Positions 7,821 to 17,032 of a DNA stretch of 64,000 nucleotides are shown piece by piece. The translations under genes and the position numbers were made by a program. Within the stretch, counting starts at the first letter, position 1, and each line of letters opens with the position of its first letter. Source of the stretch: Crossiella sp. S99.2 (GTDB taxonomy: Bacteria > Actinomycetota > Actinomycetes > Mycobacteriales > Pseudonocardiaceae); NCBI RefSeq assembly GCF_023094165.1, contig NZ_JALMDK010000009.1, positions 124,001 to 188,000 on the forward strand. Reading direction: 5' to 3'. The notes below the pieces were generated by a model, which was given only the letters and a program-made list of their open reading frames with translations, was not told the DNA's origin and did not search any database.

Positions 7821-8570
7821 GTGACATCCGCGTTAGCGTTCTCCGCTGCCCCGCAGAAGGTCGGCCAAATCCGAGCAGTGTGCTTCGACATCGATGACAC
7901 ACTGGTCGACTATGCGACTTCGGCCCGGCTCGGTTTGGCCGCGTTACTCGGTCACGACAACGGGTGGTCAGCCTGGGAACGCGCAACGGAATGTCAGTTG
8001 GCCCGCCTCATTGCCGGCGAGATCGACTACGACACCATGCGCAAGGAGCGATCGCGCACCTTCTTCGCCGATCTCGGTGAGTTCATCTCCGACTCAGAGG
8101 CAATTGCCCGCGAGGAACGCCGGGTGGCCGCCATGCGCCGCGCCTGGCGGCTCTTCGACGACGCCGGGCCGTGTCTGGAGTGGTTGCGCGGGGCCGGACT
8201 GCGGATGGCCGCGATCACGAATGCCAGCGGGGCGCTCCAACGGGTGAAGCTGGCGGACTGCGGGCTGGCCGAGTACTTCGAGGAAGTCGTCATCGCGGGC
8301 GAGTTGGGCGTGGCGAAGCCGGACGAAGTGATCTTCCACACGACCTGCGCTGCACTTGGGATCGCTCCAGAACAGGCGGTGCATGTGGGGGATCGGTTGG
8401 ACCTGGACGCGGTCGGGGCCCGGGATGCCGGGATGTACGGGGTGTGGCTCGATCGAAGCGGGGATGGGGTTGTCGATCTTCCGCCGCGAGTGTCCGTGAT
8501 CGGGTCCCTGGAACAGCTGCCGGAGCTGTTGGTGTGCGAGCTGGCGGAGGCCCCGCTGCGAGTGCGTTGA
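7821..8570 (+). CDS. HAD-family hydrolase
   Basis: A 249-residue phosphatase-like protein. Motif I is FDIDDTLVDY (nucleophile Asp about residue 26), motif II is ITNASG, motif III the Lys in GVAKPDE, and motif IV VGDRLDLDAVGARDAG. A helical cap of about 90 residues follows motif I, as in subclass I phosphoglycolate phosphatase-like and haloacid dehalogenase-like enzymes. The start GTG has no upstream ribosome binding site and a TAACCT word lies 11 bases before it, so translation of a leaderless mRNA is plausible. Substrate unknown; it lies between gltX and two tRNA genes. Confidence 0.85.
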   Translation: MTSALAFSAAPQKVGQIRAVCFDIDDTLVDYATSARLGLAALLGHDNGWSAWERATECQLARLIAGEIDYDTMRKERSRTFFADLGEFISDSEAIAREERRVAAMRRAWRLFDDAGPCLEWLRGAGLRMAAITNASGALQRVKLADCGLAEYFEEVVIAGELGVAKPDEVIFHTTCAALGIAPEQAVHVGDRLDLDAVGARDAGMYGVWLDRSGDGVVDLPPRVSVIGSLEQLPELLVCELAEAPLRVR

Positions 8571-8698
8571 GCTGGGCAGAAGGGGTCCGTGGGGGGTCGA
8601 TTAGGTATTCGCTGGGATCGTGGTCTAGTATTCATCTCAGCACGGCGGACAGCGACAGAGACTCCGGAACGGAGCCCCTGGGGTTGGCCATCGCGCGA

Positions 8699-8770
8699 TG
8701 GGGTATGGTGTAATTGGCAGCACAACGGATTCTGATTCCGTTAGTCTAGGTTCGAGTCCTGGTACCCCAG
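8699..8770 (+). tRNA. tRNA-Gln (anticodon CTG)
   Basis: A 72-base cloverleaf. Acceptor arms TGGGGTA and TACCCCA pair fully; the anticodon stem ACGGA/TCCGT encloses TTCTGAT with anticodon CTG; the T arm contains GGTTCGAGTCC. The CCA end is not encoded. Confidence 0.96.
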
Positions 8771-8806
8771 CAGGAGGAAGCCTAGAAATAGGAATCCTCT
8801 GAGCTA

Positions 8807-8879
8807 GGCCCCGTCGTCTAGCGGCCTAGGACGCCGCCCTCTCAAGGCGGTAGCGCGGGTTCAAATCCCGTCGGGGCTA
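8807..8879 (+). tRNA. tRNA-Glu (anticodon CTC)
   Basis: A 73-base cloverleaf. The acceptor stem GGCCCCG pairs with CGGGGCT (one G-T pair); the anticodon stem CCGCC/GGCGG encloses CTCTCAA with anticodon CTC; the T loop is TTCAAAT. The CCA is not encoded. It lies 36 bases after tRNA-Gln, probably cotranscribed. Confidence 0.96.
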
Positions 8880-8889
8880 CATCGGTGGA

Positions 8890-8924
8890 AGCGGTCTGAT
8901 CCGGAGGAACTGGATCGGGCCGCT
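8890..8924 (+). terminator. Terminator after the tRNA pair
   Basis: A 13-bp stem (AGCGGTCTGATCC with GGATCGGGCCGCT, three G-T pairs) and a 9-base loop, followed by a T-containing stretch (TTCGCATTTT). It starts 11 bases after tRNA-Glu. Confidence 0.8.
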
Positions 8925-8937
8925 TTCGCATTTTAAC

Positions 8938-9019
8938 CCGGGGGCCGAGCCCCCGGACCCCCACGGTGCGGTGGGTTGCGGAACCAGCGGGGTTCTGTTG
9001 CGGAACTGGCGGGGTTCTA
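8938..9019. repeat. Short hairpin and 22-base tandem duplication
   Basis: An 8-bp hairpin (CCGGGGGC-cga-GCCCCCGG, 8938-8956) is followed by two adjacent 22-base copies at 8976-8997 and 8998-9019, beginning TTGCGGAAC and differing at 3 positions. No gene is visible between 8925 and 9186. Likely non-coding spacer. Confidence 0.6.
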
Positions 9020-9186
9020 TTGATTTCCATCATTGTTTTGGCCTAGCCCTTTGGGCTGGCCTCGCTAATTGTGATGGGTTCTCTTGTCGATCTGCCTTGT
9101 TGATCGTCGCTCGTGGGCTCTCGGCCCGGGGGCCGAGTCGTGGGGTTGTTGCTTGGTTGCAACCTGGGCGTGATGTGGGTCACGGA

Positions 9187-9231
9187 CAAGGGGAGCCTCG
9201 CCTGCTAGTGCGTAGCGGCTGGCTCCCCTTG
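9187..9231 (-). terminator. Strong hairpin downstream of the IclR gene
   Basis: Arms CAAGGGGAGCC (9187-9197) and GGCTCCCCTTG (9221-9231) pair perfectly around a 23-base loop that itself holds GCTA/TAGC. It lies 75 bases past the stop of the leftward IclR gene. Termination is the likely role, although no long T run follows. Confidence 0.55.
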
Positions 9232-9235
9232 GTGG

Positions 9236-9275
9236 CGTGTGTTGGGCGTTGTTGGGCGTCTGGTTGGCCGTTGTG
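9236..9275. repeat. Dispersed GTTGGCCGTTGT repeat, cluster 2 (degenerate)
   Basis: Two weak copies: GTGTTGGGCGTTGTTGGGCG and then GGTTGGCCGTTGTGCGGG, in the space after the IclR stop at 9307. The units read toward that gene on the opposite strand. Confidence 0.5.
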
Positions 9276-9306
9276 CGGGTTTTGGGGTGTCCGGAGGGTC
9301 TCTGGA

Positions 9307-10008
9307 CTAGAGGCGGGACTGTAGGGCTTCTGCGGCGGCTAGGAGGTCTGCGGCCCAGCGGGCTCCTGGGCGGCGGCCGATTCGGTCTACCGGGCCTGAG
9401 ACTGAGACTGCGGCTACTACCTGGCCGGTGCTGTCTCTTACGGGGGCGCTGACGCTGGCTACGCCTGGTTCGCGTTCTGCGACGCTTTGGGCCCAGCCTC
9501 GGCGCCTTACGTCCAGGAGGGTTCGTTCGCCGTAGACGGCGTCGGCCAGGACTGCGCGTTGGGTGGTGGGGTCGGACCAGGCGGCCAGGACTTTGGCTCC
9601 GCTGCCGGCTGTCATGGGGAGGCGGGAGCCGATGGGGACGGTGTCTCGTAGGCCCGCGGGGGGTTCCGCGGAAGCCACACAGACTCGTTGGGTGCCGTCT
9701 CGGCGGTAGAGCTGGACGCTTTCGCCGGTGATGTCGCGGAGTCTGGGCAGGACCGCGGAGGCTGCGTCGAGGAGGGGATCCGTTACCCCGCCTGCGAGTT
9801 CGGCCAGTGCGGTGCCTGGGCGCCAGCGGCCGTCGGGGCCTCGCTGGAGCAGGCGGTGGACTTCCAGGCCCACTGCGAGGCGGTGTGCCGTTGCCCTTGG
9901 CAGGCCTGTTCTTTGGCACAGCTCGGCCAGGCCGCAGGGGTCGGTTGCCACCGCGTGCAGCACTGCCACTGCCTTGTCGAGTACTCCGATGCCGCTATGC
10001 TGTCCCAC
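9307..10008 (-). CDS. IclR-family regulator divergent from leuCD (NdgR/LtbR-like)
   Basis: A 233-residue regulator with an N-terminal winged HTH (about residues 8-65: VLDKAVAVLHAVA, GLPRATAHRLAVGLEVH) and the C-terminal IclR effector domain (VASAEPPAGLRDTVPIGSRL, TAGSGAKVLAAW). The arrangement iclR-leuCD on opposite strands is conserved in actinobacteria, where LtbR (Corynebacterium) and NdgR (Streptomyces) control leucine biosynthesis and related pathways. A palindrome sits in the 67-base divergent gap. The GTG start gives the normal family length. Orthology is inferred from position and length. Confidence 0.92.
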   Translation of the reverse strand: MGQHSGIGVLDKAVAVLHAVATDPCGLAELCQRTGLPRATAHRLAVGLEVHRLLQRGPDGRWRPGTALAELAGGVTDPLLDAASAVLPRLRDITGESVQLYRRDGTQRVCVASAEPPAGLRDTVPIGSRLPMTAGSGAKVLAAWSDPTTQRAVLADAVYGERTLLDVRRRGWAQSVAEREPGVASVSAPVRDSTGQVVAAVSVSGPVDRIGRRPGARWAADLLAAAEALQSRL

Positions 10009-10020
10009 GAGCCGATACTA

Positions 10021-10041
10021 ACTTCCCGGTATTTGGGAAGT
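10021..10041. promoter_or_regulatory. Palindrome in the iclR-leuC gap
   Basis: ACTTCCC-N7-GGGAAGT, a perfect 7-bp inverted repeat between the two divergent starts, with TAGTAT (minus strand) beside it as a possible -10 for the regulator gene. It is the obvious candidate operator for the IclR protein. Confidence 0.75.
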
Positions 10042-10075
10042 CCAGCGTTGTTTTCTTACCTCGAGCGGAGGAGCG

Positions 10076-11491
10076 ATGGGACGCACGCTCGCGGAGAAGG
10101 TGTGGGACGCGCATGTTGTGCGTCGGGGCAGTGGGGCTGAGCCCGATCTGCTGTACATCGATCTCCACCTGGTGCATGAAGTGACCAGTCCGCAGGCCTT
10201 TGACGGGCTGCGGTTGGCGGGGAGACCGGTTCGGCGGCCGGATCTCACTATTGCCACTGAGGACCACAACGTGCCGACTGTGGACATCGACAAGCCGATC
10301 GCGGACCTGGTGTCGCGGACGCAGGTGGACACGCTTCGGAAGAACTGTCAGGAGTTCGGGGTCCGGCTTCATCCCATGGGGGATCTGGAGCAGGGCATCG
10401 TGCACGTGGTCGGGCCGCAGTTGGGGCTGACCCAGCCTGGGATGACTGTGGTGTGTGGGGACAGCCACACCTCTACGCATGGGGCGTTTGGGGCCTTGGC
10501 GTTTGGGATCGGGACTTCTGAGGTTGAGCATGTGCTCGCCACGCAGACGTTGCCGTTGCGGCCGTTCAAGACGATGGCCATCACGGTGGAGGGCGAACTC
10601 GCCGAGGGGGTCACGGCCAAGGACCTGATCCTGGCGGTGATCGCGCGGATCGGTACCGGTGGGGGGCAGGGGTATGTCCTGGAGTACCGGGGCAGTGCCA
10701 TCACCACGTTGTCCATGGAAGCCCGGATGACGGTGTGCAACATGTCGATCGAGGCCGGCGCGCGGGCCGGGATGATCGCGCCGGACGAGACCACGTTCGA
10801 GTACCTCAAGGGGCGGCCGCACGCCGCCGAGGGCGCGGACTGGGACGCGGCGGTGACGTACTGGAAGTCGTTGCGGACCGATGACGACGCGGTCTTCGAT
10901 GAGGAGATCGTGCTTGACGCGGCGGAGTTGGCGCCGTTTGTGACCTGGGGGACGAACCCGGGGCAGGGACTGCCGCTGTCGGCCTCGGTGCCGGATCCCG
11001 AGCTGATCGTGGATGAGGTCGAACGGACTACGGCGGAGAAGGCGTTGGCCTACATGGGGCTGACCGCCGGGCAGCCGCTGAAGGAGATCGGGGTGGACAC
11101 CGTCTTCCTCGGCTCCTGCACGAACGGACGTATCGAGGACCTGCGCGCCGCGGCCGCTGTGCTCAAGGGGCGCAAGGTGGCCGAGGGCGTGCGGATGCTG
11201 GTGGTGCCGGGGTCGATGCGGGTGCGCGCGCAGGCCGAGGCCGAGGGGCTGCACACGGTCTTCAGCGCGGCGGGCGCGGAATGGCGGCAGGCCGGGTGCT
11301 CGATGTGCCTTGGCATGAACCCGGATCAGCTCAAGCCGGGGGAGCGGTCGGCCTCGACCTCCAACCGGAACTTCGAGGGGCGGCAGGGCAAGGGCGGCCG
11401 GACGCACCTGGTGTCCCCGTTGGTGGCCGCGGCCACGGCCGTTACCGGTCATCTGTCCTCGCCAGCGGATCTGGCCGGAGAGGGGTTCTGA
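10076..11491 (+). CDS. leuC: 3-isopropylmalate dehydratase, large subunit
   Basis: With LeuD it isomerises 2-isopropylmalate to 3-isopropylmalate in leucine synthesis, using a 4Fe-4S cluster. The 471-residue length is normal. Cluster cysteines are visible in FLGSCTNGR (about residue 347) and [10 protein letters not shown] (about 407 and 410); the aconitase signature [20 protein letters not shown] is at about 124-143. The ATG follows GGAGG by 5 bases (AGCGGAGGAGCGATG). It is followed by leuD after one base and preceded by a regulator and palindrome, so leucine-responsive control is likely. Confidence 0.98.
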   Translation: MGRTLAEKVWDAHVVRRGSGAEPDLLYIDLHLVHEVTSPQAFDGLRLAGRPVRRPDLTIATEDHNVPTVDIDKPIADLVSRTQVDTLRKNCQEFGVRLHPMGDLEQGIVHVVGPQLGLTQPGMTVVCGDSHTSTHGAFGALAFGIGTSEVEHVLATQTLPLRPFKTMAITVEGELAEGVTAKDLILAVIARIGTGGGQGYVLEYRGSAITTLSMEARMTVCNMSIEAGARAGMIAPDETTFEYLKGRPHAAEGADWDAAVTYWKSLRTDDDAVFDEEIVLDAAELAPFVTWGTNPGQGLPLSASVPDPELIVDEVERTTAEKALAYMGLTAGQPLKEIGVDTVFLGSCTNGRIEDLRAAAAVLKGRKVAEGVRMLVVPGSMRVRAQAEAEGLHTVFSAAGAEWRQAGCSMCLGMNPDQLKPGERSASTSNRNFEGRQGKGGRTHLVSPLVAAATAVTGHLSSPADLAGEGF

Positions 11492-11492
11492 C

Positions 11493-12104
11493 ATGGGTGC
11501 GATGAAGCCGTTCACCACGCACACGGGCGTCGGGGTGCCGCTGCGACGGTCCAACGTGGACACCGACCAGATCATCCCGGCGGTGTACCTGAAGCGGGTC
11601 ACCCGGACCGGATTCGAGGACGGGCTCTTCGCCGCCTGGCGCAACGACCCCGAGTTCGTGCTCAACGCCGAGCCCTTCCGGAACGGCTCGGTCCTGGTGG
11701 CCGGACCCGACTTCGGCACCGGCTCCTCCCGGGAGCACGCGGTGTGGGCGCTGGGGGACTACGGGTTCCGGGCGGTGATCTCCTCCCGGTTCGCCGACAT
11801 CTTCCGCGGCAACTCCGGCAAGCAGGGTTTGCTCGCCGCCCAGTGTGAGCAAAGCGACGTCGAGCAGCTCTGGAAGCTGCTGGAGGCCGAGCCGGGCACC
11901 GAGGTCACTGTGGACCTCGTGTCGAAGACGGTGCGAGCCAAGGAGTTCCAAGCGCCCTTCCAGGTCGACGACTACACCCGTTGGCGGCTGCTGGAGGGGC
12001 TCGACGACATCGGACTCACCCTGCGACACGCCGAAAGTGTTGATGCGTTCGAAAAATCGCGGCCGAGTTGGCTGCCGCGGACCCTTCCGGCCCGCAGCGG
12101 CTGA
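11493..12104 (+). CDS. leuD: 3-isopropylmalate dehydratase, small subunit
   Basis: The swivel-domain partner of LeuC, 203 residues. Family motifs seen: [19 protein letters not shown] near residues 19-37, and the substrate-binding loop [17 protein letters not shown] (about 71-87). The ATG lies 1 base after the leuC stop, with GGAGAGG inside the end of leuC serving as ribosome binding site. A strong hairpin closes the operon 15 bases after the stop. Confidence 0.98.
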   Translation: MGAMKPFTTHTGVGVPLRRSNVDTDQIIPAVYLKRVTRTGFEDGLFAAWRNDPEFVLNAEPFRNGSVLVAGPDFGTGSSREHAVWALGDYGFRAVISSRFADIFRGNSGKQGLLAAQCEQSDVEQLWKLLEAEPGTEVTVDLVSKTVRAKEFQAPFQVDDYTRWRLLEGLDDIGLTLRHAESVDAFEKSRPSWLPRTLPARSG

Positions 12105-12118
12105 GAAATCCGCCTTCG

Positions 12119-12160
12119 CCGGACCTGAATCCCCTGGTGGGGAAGGGGATTCAGGTCCGG
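12119..12160 (+). terminator. 17-bp perfect hairpin after leuD
   Basis: Arms 12119-12135 and 12144-12160 (from CCGGACCTGAATCCCC to its complement) pair without mismatch around an 8-base loop. There is no T run, as in many high-GC terminators. A role in ending leuCD mRNA is likely. Confidence 0.75.
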
Positions 12161-12338
12161 AAACGGCGGGGCCCGAACCCGCCCATTCCACCGCCCGGAG
12201 TACCTCGGACGGGCGGAACTCCGCGCGTCGCAATGGATTTTTGGGCGTGGCGCGTGGAAAGTATTGGCGCTTGGCCTTACCGTTGCCTTCTAGTCGGCCT
12301 GAGTTGTAGGGCCGTAAGCGTCCTGGGAGGGACTGAAG

Positions 12339-12983
12339 GTGAACAAGGCCCAGCTCATCGATGCGCTCGCCGAGCGTCTTGGCGACAAGAAGACCGCCGG
12401 CACCGCAGTCGACGGCATCGTCGACGTCATCGTCCGCGCTGTCCACAAGGGTGACAAGGTCACCATCACCGGCTTCGGTGTTTTCGAGAAGCGTGCCCGC
12501 GCGGCCCGCACCGCTCGTAACCCGCGTACCGGTGAGACCGTGAAGGTCAAGAAGACCAACGTCCCCGCATTCCGCGCCGGCACCACGTTCAAGAACGTGA
12601 TCAGCGGCACCACCAAGCTGCCGAAGGCCGCCGCTGCCCCCAAGGCCGCCGCTGCCAAGGCCGCTGCCCCGAAGGCCGCTGCCGCGGCCAAGACCACCGC
12701 CACGCGCACCGCGCGGGCGACCGCCACCGCCACCAAGGCGCCGGCCACCAAGGCCGCCGCCAAGCCGGCGACCACCCGCAAGGCCGCGGCTGCGAAGCCC
12801 GCTGCCAAGGCTGCCGCCCCCAAGGCTGCCGCGGCTGCGAAGAAGCCGGCCGCCGCCAAGGCGACCACCGCCAAGGCTGCCGCCCCCAAGGCCGCCGCGG
12901 CAAAGAAGCCGGCCGCTGCTGCGAAGAAGCCCGCAGCCGCCAAGGCACCGGCCGCCAAGAAGCCGGCGTCCCGCAAGAAGTGA
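12339..12983 (+). CDS. hup: Nucleoid protein HU with Lys/Ala-rich tail
   Basis: Residues 1-90 are a standard HU fold ([52 protein letters not shown]) that binds and bends DNA as a dimer. Residues about 95-214 are a low-complexity tail of AAAKK/PAAK repeats like histone H1, the form known as HupB in mycobacteria and HupS in Streptomyces. The GTG start has GGGAGGGACTGAAG upstream. The position next to leuD and mutT1 matches mycobacteria. The tail probably adds DNA compaction and is a known target of acetylation in mycobacterial relatives. Confidence 0.97.
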   Translation: MNKAQLIDALAERLGDKKTAGTAVDGIVDVIVRAVHKGDKVTITGFGVFEKRARAARTARNPRTGETVKVKKTNVPAFRAGTTFKNVISGTTKLPKAAAAPKAAAAKAAAPKAAAAAKTTATRTARATATATKAPATKAAAKPATTRKAAAAKPAAKAAAPKAAAAAKKPAAAKATTAKAAAPKAAAAKKPAAAAKKPAAAKAPAAKKPASRKK

Positions 12984-13037
12984 AGTCACGCCTGAGGCGG
13001 TCCTGACACCCAAACCGCTTCGGGAAGACTGAGATAA

Positions 13038-13070
13038 GGCCCCGCCGGGACGCCGGCGGGGCCTTTCTTT
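13038..13070 (+). terminator. Rho-independent terminator after hup
   Basis: GGCCCCGCCGG and CCGGCGGGGCC form an 11-bp perfect stem with a GACG loop, followed by TTTCTTT. It also lies 10 bases past the stop of the convergent mutT1 gene and may serve both. Confidence 0.92.
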
Positions 13071-13080
13071 GTGCCTGGAC

Positions 13081-13995
13081 TCAGTCGCGGACCGGCGGCA
13101 GCGGGGTTTCGCAGTAGTCCGCCGCGAGCAGCGTCGGACCGGCCGAATCAGCGTCGAAGGTGAGGATCCAGGTGCTGCCCTTGCGACTGGGGAACTCGGT
13201 CAGCGGCAGGCCCGCTTTGACCGCCAGCCGCTCGACCAATTCCGGGATCACCCCGCCCTGACTGGAGACCACCGCGGCCCCCTCGGCGGCGATGGCCAGG
13301 AACCGGCGCACCCCCGCGTCCGGGTCCGGCCAGAAGCCCTCCTCGGCCAGCAGCCATTCCTCGGCGATGGCCAGCCCGAGTCGCTCCGCCAACGGCGCTA
13401 CGGTTTGCGCGCAACGCACCCTGGGAGCCGCGTAGAGGCGCTGCGGGGCGAAGGCGGGCAGCATCCGGCCCAGGCAGCGCGCCTGGTGCGTGCCGGAGGG
13501 TGTGAGCGGGCGCAGCTCGTCCGGCCCGTCCCACTTCTCCCGCTTGCCTGCCTTGGCGTGCCGGACCAGCAGCACGGTGCGGGCGCGGGCGGGCAGTGCG
13601 GTGAAGGCGTCCAGCACCACCCGGTCGTGCTGGTAACTCAGTAGCGCGCGGGCTTTGTCCGCACTCAGCCAGCGCAGTTCGTCGACTTCTTCGTTGGGTG
13701 CGAAGTCGCCGGCGATGGCCTCGGCGGAGTAATAGGTGACTCTTTTCGGCCGCGTATTTCCGTCCTTAGTGGACACCTCGTAGTGCGCGGCAGGCAGCAT
13801 CCGGCCGAGTACCGCGCGGTAGCCGGTCTCCTCGGCGATTTCCCGGACCGCGGTCTCGGTCAGCGTCTCGCCGGGGTCGCACTTGCCCTTGGGCAGTGAC
13901 CAGTCGTCGTAGCGCGGGCGGTGCGCCACGGCCAGTTCGACGCCTGCCGGGGTTTCCCGCCACAGCGCGGCGCCCGCCGCGTGCAGGGCGCTCAC
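13081..13995 (-). CDS. mutT1: MutT1-type NUDIX hydrolase with histidine phosphatase domain
   Basis: A 304-residue two-domain protein. The N-terminal NUDIX domain carries the box [20 protein letters not shown] (about residues 38-57); the C-terminal half is a histidine-phosphatase domain starting [14 protein letters not shown] (about 165). Mycobacterial MutT1 (Rv2985) has the same fusion and sanitises oxidised guanine nucleotides and diadenosine polyphosphates. The GTG at 13995 overlaps the ppk stop as GTGA, so the gene is coupled to ppk; longer frames starting inside ppk are not credible. Confidence 0.93.
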   Translation of the reverse strand: MSALHAAGAALWRETPAGVELAVAHRPRYDDWSLPKGKCDPGETLTETAVREIAEETGYRAVLGRMLPAAHYEVSTKDGNTRPKRVTYYSAEAIAGDFAPNEEVDELRWLSADKARALLSYQHDRVVLDAFTALPARARTVLLVRHAKAGKREKWDGPDELRPLTPSGTHQARCLGRMLPAFAPQRLYAAPRVRCAQTVAPLAERLGLAIAEEWLLAEEGFWPDPDAGVRRFLAIAAEGAAVVSSQGGVIPELVERLAVKAGLPLTEFPSRKGSTWILTFDADSAGPTLLAADYCETPLPPVRD

Positions 13996-16628
13996 GCCTT
14001 GGCCCCGTGCCTGCGCAGCATCTCCTCCTGGTGGTCCAGCACTCGATTGCCCGCCTGCGGCGAGGGACTCCAGTGCCCGTTGGGTTCCAGCTCCCAGCAG
14101 CGGGTGGCCGGGTCCATGCAGGAGTCGAACATCACGTCCAGATCGTGCGTCAGCTTGGGATCGGCCACCCGGACCATCACCTCGATCCGGCGGTCCAGGT
14201 TGCGGTGCATCATGTCCGCGCTGCCGAACCAGTGCTCGTTGCCGCCGCGGAAGTGCACCACCCTGGAGTGCTCCAGGAAGCGGCCCAGGATCGAGCGCAC
14301 GGTGATGTTCTCGCTCAGTCCGGGCACCCCTGGCTTTAGCGAGCAGATGCCGCGCACCACCACCTCGATCGGCACCCCGGCCTGGGAGGCGCGGTAGAAG
14401 GCGTCGATGACCTGTTCGTCCACCAGCGAGTTGACCTTCAGCCGGATCCCGGTCGTCTTGCCCTGCCGGGCCAGCGCGATCTCGGCCTCGACCCGCTCGA
14501 TGATGCCGCGGCGCACGCCGTAGGGCGCGACCAGCAGGCTGCGGTAGGTGTGCTGGCGGGAGTAGCCGGTGAGCACGTTGAACAGGTCGGTGAGGTCCTG
14601 GCCGATGGCGGGTTCGGCGGTGAGCAGGCCGATGTCCTCGTACAGCCGGGCGGTCTTGGGGTTGTAGTTGCCGGTGCCGATGTGGCAGTAGCGCCGGATG
14701 GTGGAGCCCTCCTGCCGCACCACCAGCGCGGTCTTGCAGTGCGTCTTGAGGCCCACCAGGCCGTAGACCACGTGCACGCCTGCGCGTTCCAGCTGCCGGG
14801 CCCACTTGATGTTGGCCTGCTCGTCGAAGCGGGCCTTCAGCTCCACCAGCGCCACGACCTGTTTGCCCGCCTCGGCCGCGTCGATGAGCGCGTCCACGAT
14901 CGGCGAGTCACCGGAGGTGCGGTAGAGGGTCTGCTTGATGGCCAGCACGTGCGGGTCGGCCGCGGCCTGTTCGATGAAACGCTGCACGCTGGTGGAGAAG
15001 GAGTCATACGGGTGGTGCACGAGCACATCGCCCTCGCGCAGGGTGGCGAACACGCTCTTGGGCGTCTCCCCCTCGCTGAAGGCCTGGTGCGTGGCAGGCA
15101 CGAACGGCTTGTCCTTGAGTTCCGGGCGGGCCAGGCCGTAGAGCTGCCACAGGCAGGACAGGTCGAGCAGGCCGGGCACCTCGACCACGTCGTGCGGGTC
15201 CACCTCCAGCTCGCGCAGCAGGAGTTCGAGCATGTGCTCGCTCATGGTGTCGGCGACTTCCAGGCGCACCGGCGGGCCGAACCGGCGGCGGGCCAGTTCC
15301 CGTTCCAGGGCCTGCAGGAGGTCCTCGTCCCGGTCCTCCTCGACCTCCAGGTCGGCGTTGCGGGTCACCCGGAACACGTGGTGCTCCAGCACGTCCATGC
15401 CCGCGAACAGGTCGGTGAGGTGGGCCGAGATGAGTTCTTCCAGCGGCAGGTAGGTCGCGGTGTCGGCGTCCCGGTCGAGTTCGACCCGGACCAGCCTGGG
15501 CACGTTGTCCGGCACCTTGACGCGGGCGAAGCGTTCCTGCCCGCCTTCGGGATCCCGCACGGTGACGGCGAGGTTGAGGGACAGGCCGGAGATGTAGGGG
15601 AAGGGATGCGCCGGGTCGACGGCCAGGGGGGTCAGCACCGGGAAGATGTGGTCGCTGAAGTAGTTGGTCAGCCGCAGCCGGTCCGGGTCGTCCAGGTCGT
15701 CCCAGGCCACGATGCGCACCTGGTACTTCTCCAGCTCGGGCTGGATCTGGTCCAGGAAGGTGCGGGAGTGCAGCTCGACCAGGTCCTGCGCGCGGGTGGA
15801 GATGCGGGCGAGTTGTTCCCGTGGGGACAGGCCGTCGGCGCTGCGCACGGACAGCCCGGTCTCCTCGCGGCGCTTCAGCCCGGCCACCCGGACCATGTAG
15901 AACTCGTCCAGGTTCGAGGCGAAGATGGCCAGGAACTTGGCCCGCTCCAGCAACGGTTCGGAGACGTCCTCGGCCAGTGCGAGCACCCTGGCGTTGAAGT
16001 CCAGCCAGGAGAGTTCCCGGTTGAAGTACCGGTCGTCGGGCAGGTCCTTGATGGTGGGCGGCTCGGTCACCGCGGGCGGCGCGGCCGGGGAAGCCTTGGG
16101 CGGCGCGGACTCCACCGGTGGCGGGGGCGCGACCGGGTTGCCCTGCTTCGCGGGCGGCACGCTGGCGGCGACGCCGTTGCTCGCCGGTGCGGCCGTCGCG
16201 GTGGCGCTGGCGGTGCGGCGCTGGGCGGCGGCGGTGCGGCGGGCGGTCGCGGGTTTGGCGACGGGTTTGGCCGCACCTCGCCGGGTGGTGGCCGGCTTGG
16301 CCGCGGCAGGCGCCTCCGCTGGCGCGGCGGGTTTGCGGTCCGTGGGCAGGGCCACCGCCGCGGGCTGACTGGGCGTGCGGCGGGTCCGGCTGCGCGGGGC
16401 AGGCGTGGCCGCGGGCTCGGGCGGGGCTTCGGCGGGTTTGCGGGTACGCCGGGCGGCGGGCTTCACGGTCTCGGGCGCGGGGGAGTCGGGTGGCGCGGCG
16501 GGGGTGGTCTTGCGCCCCCGCTGGGTGGAGGTGGCGGCCTTCACGGTGGTGTTCCGAGTGGACGACCGGGCGCGCCCCGGCTTCGTCGTCGGTTCGGTCG
16601 GCTTTTCCTCGCTGCGGTCCGTGCTCAC
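13992..16628 (-). CDS. ppk: Polyphosphate kinase with long disordered N-terminus
   Basis: Makes inorganic polyphosphate from ATP. The catalytic body begins at about residue 195 ([20 protein letters not shown]) and runs to the end with the PPK1 core; it includes the conserved histidine region [20 protein letters not shown]. Before it lie about 190 residues of Ala/Pro/Lys/Arg-rich low-complexity sequence (878 residues in total against about 690-740 usual). The start is a GTG at 16628; shorter starts inside the tail are possible. It is coupled to mutT1 downstream by a GTGA overlap, a conserved pairing. Confidence 0.95.
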   Translation of the reverse strand: MSTDRSEEKPTEPTTKPGRARSSTRNTTVKAATSTQRGRKTTPAAPPDSPAPETVKPAARRTRKPAEAPPEPAATPAPRSRTRRTPSQPAAVALPTDRKPAAPAEAPAAAKPATTRRGAAKPVAKPATARRTAAAQRRTASATATAAPASNGVAASVPPAKQGNPVAPPPPVESAPPKASPAAPPAVTEPPTIKDLPDDRYFNRELSWLDFNARVLALAEDVSEPLLERAKFLAIFASNLDEFYMVRVAGLKRREETGLSVRSADGLSPREQLARISTRAQDLVELHSRTFLDQIQPELEKYQVRIVAWDDLDDPDRLRLTNYFSDHIFPVLTPLAVDPAHPFPYISGLSLNLAVTVRDPEGGQERFARVKVPDNVPRLVRVELDRDADTATYLPLEELISAHLTDLFAGMDVLEHHVFRVTRNADLEVEEDRDEDLLQALERELARRRFGPPVRLEVADTMSEHMLELLLRELEVDPHDVVEVPGLLDLSCLWQLYGLARPELKDKPFVPATHQAFSEGETPKSVFATLREGDVLVHHPYDSFSTSVQRFIEQAAADPHVLAIKQTLYRTSGDSPIVDALIDAAEAGKQVVALVELKARFDEQANIKWARQLERAGVHVVYGLVGLKTHCKTALVVRQEGSTIRRYCHIGTGNYNPKTARLYEDIGLLTAEPAIGQDLTDLFNVLTGYSRQHTYRSLLVAPYGVRRGIIERVEAEIALARQGKTTGIRLKVNSLVDEQVIDAFYRASQAGVPIEVVVRGICSLKPGVPGLSENITVRSILGRFLEHSRVVHFRGGNEHWFGSADMMHRNLDRRIEVMVRVADPKLTHDLDVMFDSCMDPATRCWELEPNGHWSPSPQAGNRVLDHQEEMLRRHGAKA

Positions 16629-16705
16629 CCGGCCATTGTTGCTGACGGGGACGGTTATCGCGCCCTGCGCGTGGTGGGAACCGCCTGCTCGGTGTGAACT
16701 TCGGA

Positions 16706-16918
16706 TTAAGCGGGCGGAACCGGTGGGCGTACCGCTGTGACCTGGCCCTCCGTCCGGTCCAGGGTCACCCGCTGCCCGGGACGGGGAGCCAGCCAGCCCC
16801 CGGCGGCCACCGCGGCGGCCGGCGCGTCCACCAGCAGGCCGTCATCACGCAGCGCGGTGAGCGATCCATCGGCGTGCACGGTGTGCACGGTCGCCTGTTC
16901 CGGCGCGGTCTCTGCCAT
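16706..16918 (-). CDS. Small conserved-looking protein upstream of ppk
   Basis: A 70-residue protein from the ATG at 16918. The sequence ([20 protein letters not shown], then [20 protein letters not shown]) reads like a small all-beta, OB-like domain with a Pro-rich end. It is 77 bases upstream of ppk on the same strand and may be cotranscribed. No named family is recognised; an RNA- or nucleic-acid-binding fold is only a guess. Much longer frames covering this stretch and running through the next gene on the opposite strand are shadows. Confidence 0.6.
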   Translation of the reverse strand: MAETAPEQATVHTVHADGSLTALRDDGLLVDAPAAAVAAGGWLAPRPGQRVTLDRTEGQVTAVRPPVPPA

Positions 16919-17032
16919 GTCCGGGGAGACTACTGACAACGGCGAATGACCTACGACTAACGGCTGTTGCCGCAGGCCGGGGCCGCTGCGAGGGTGCCAG
17001 GGAGAGCCGTTGAGGAAGAGGGGATCCCCACG

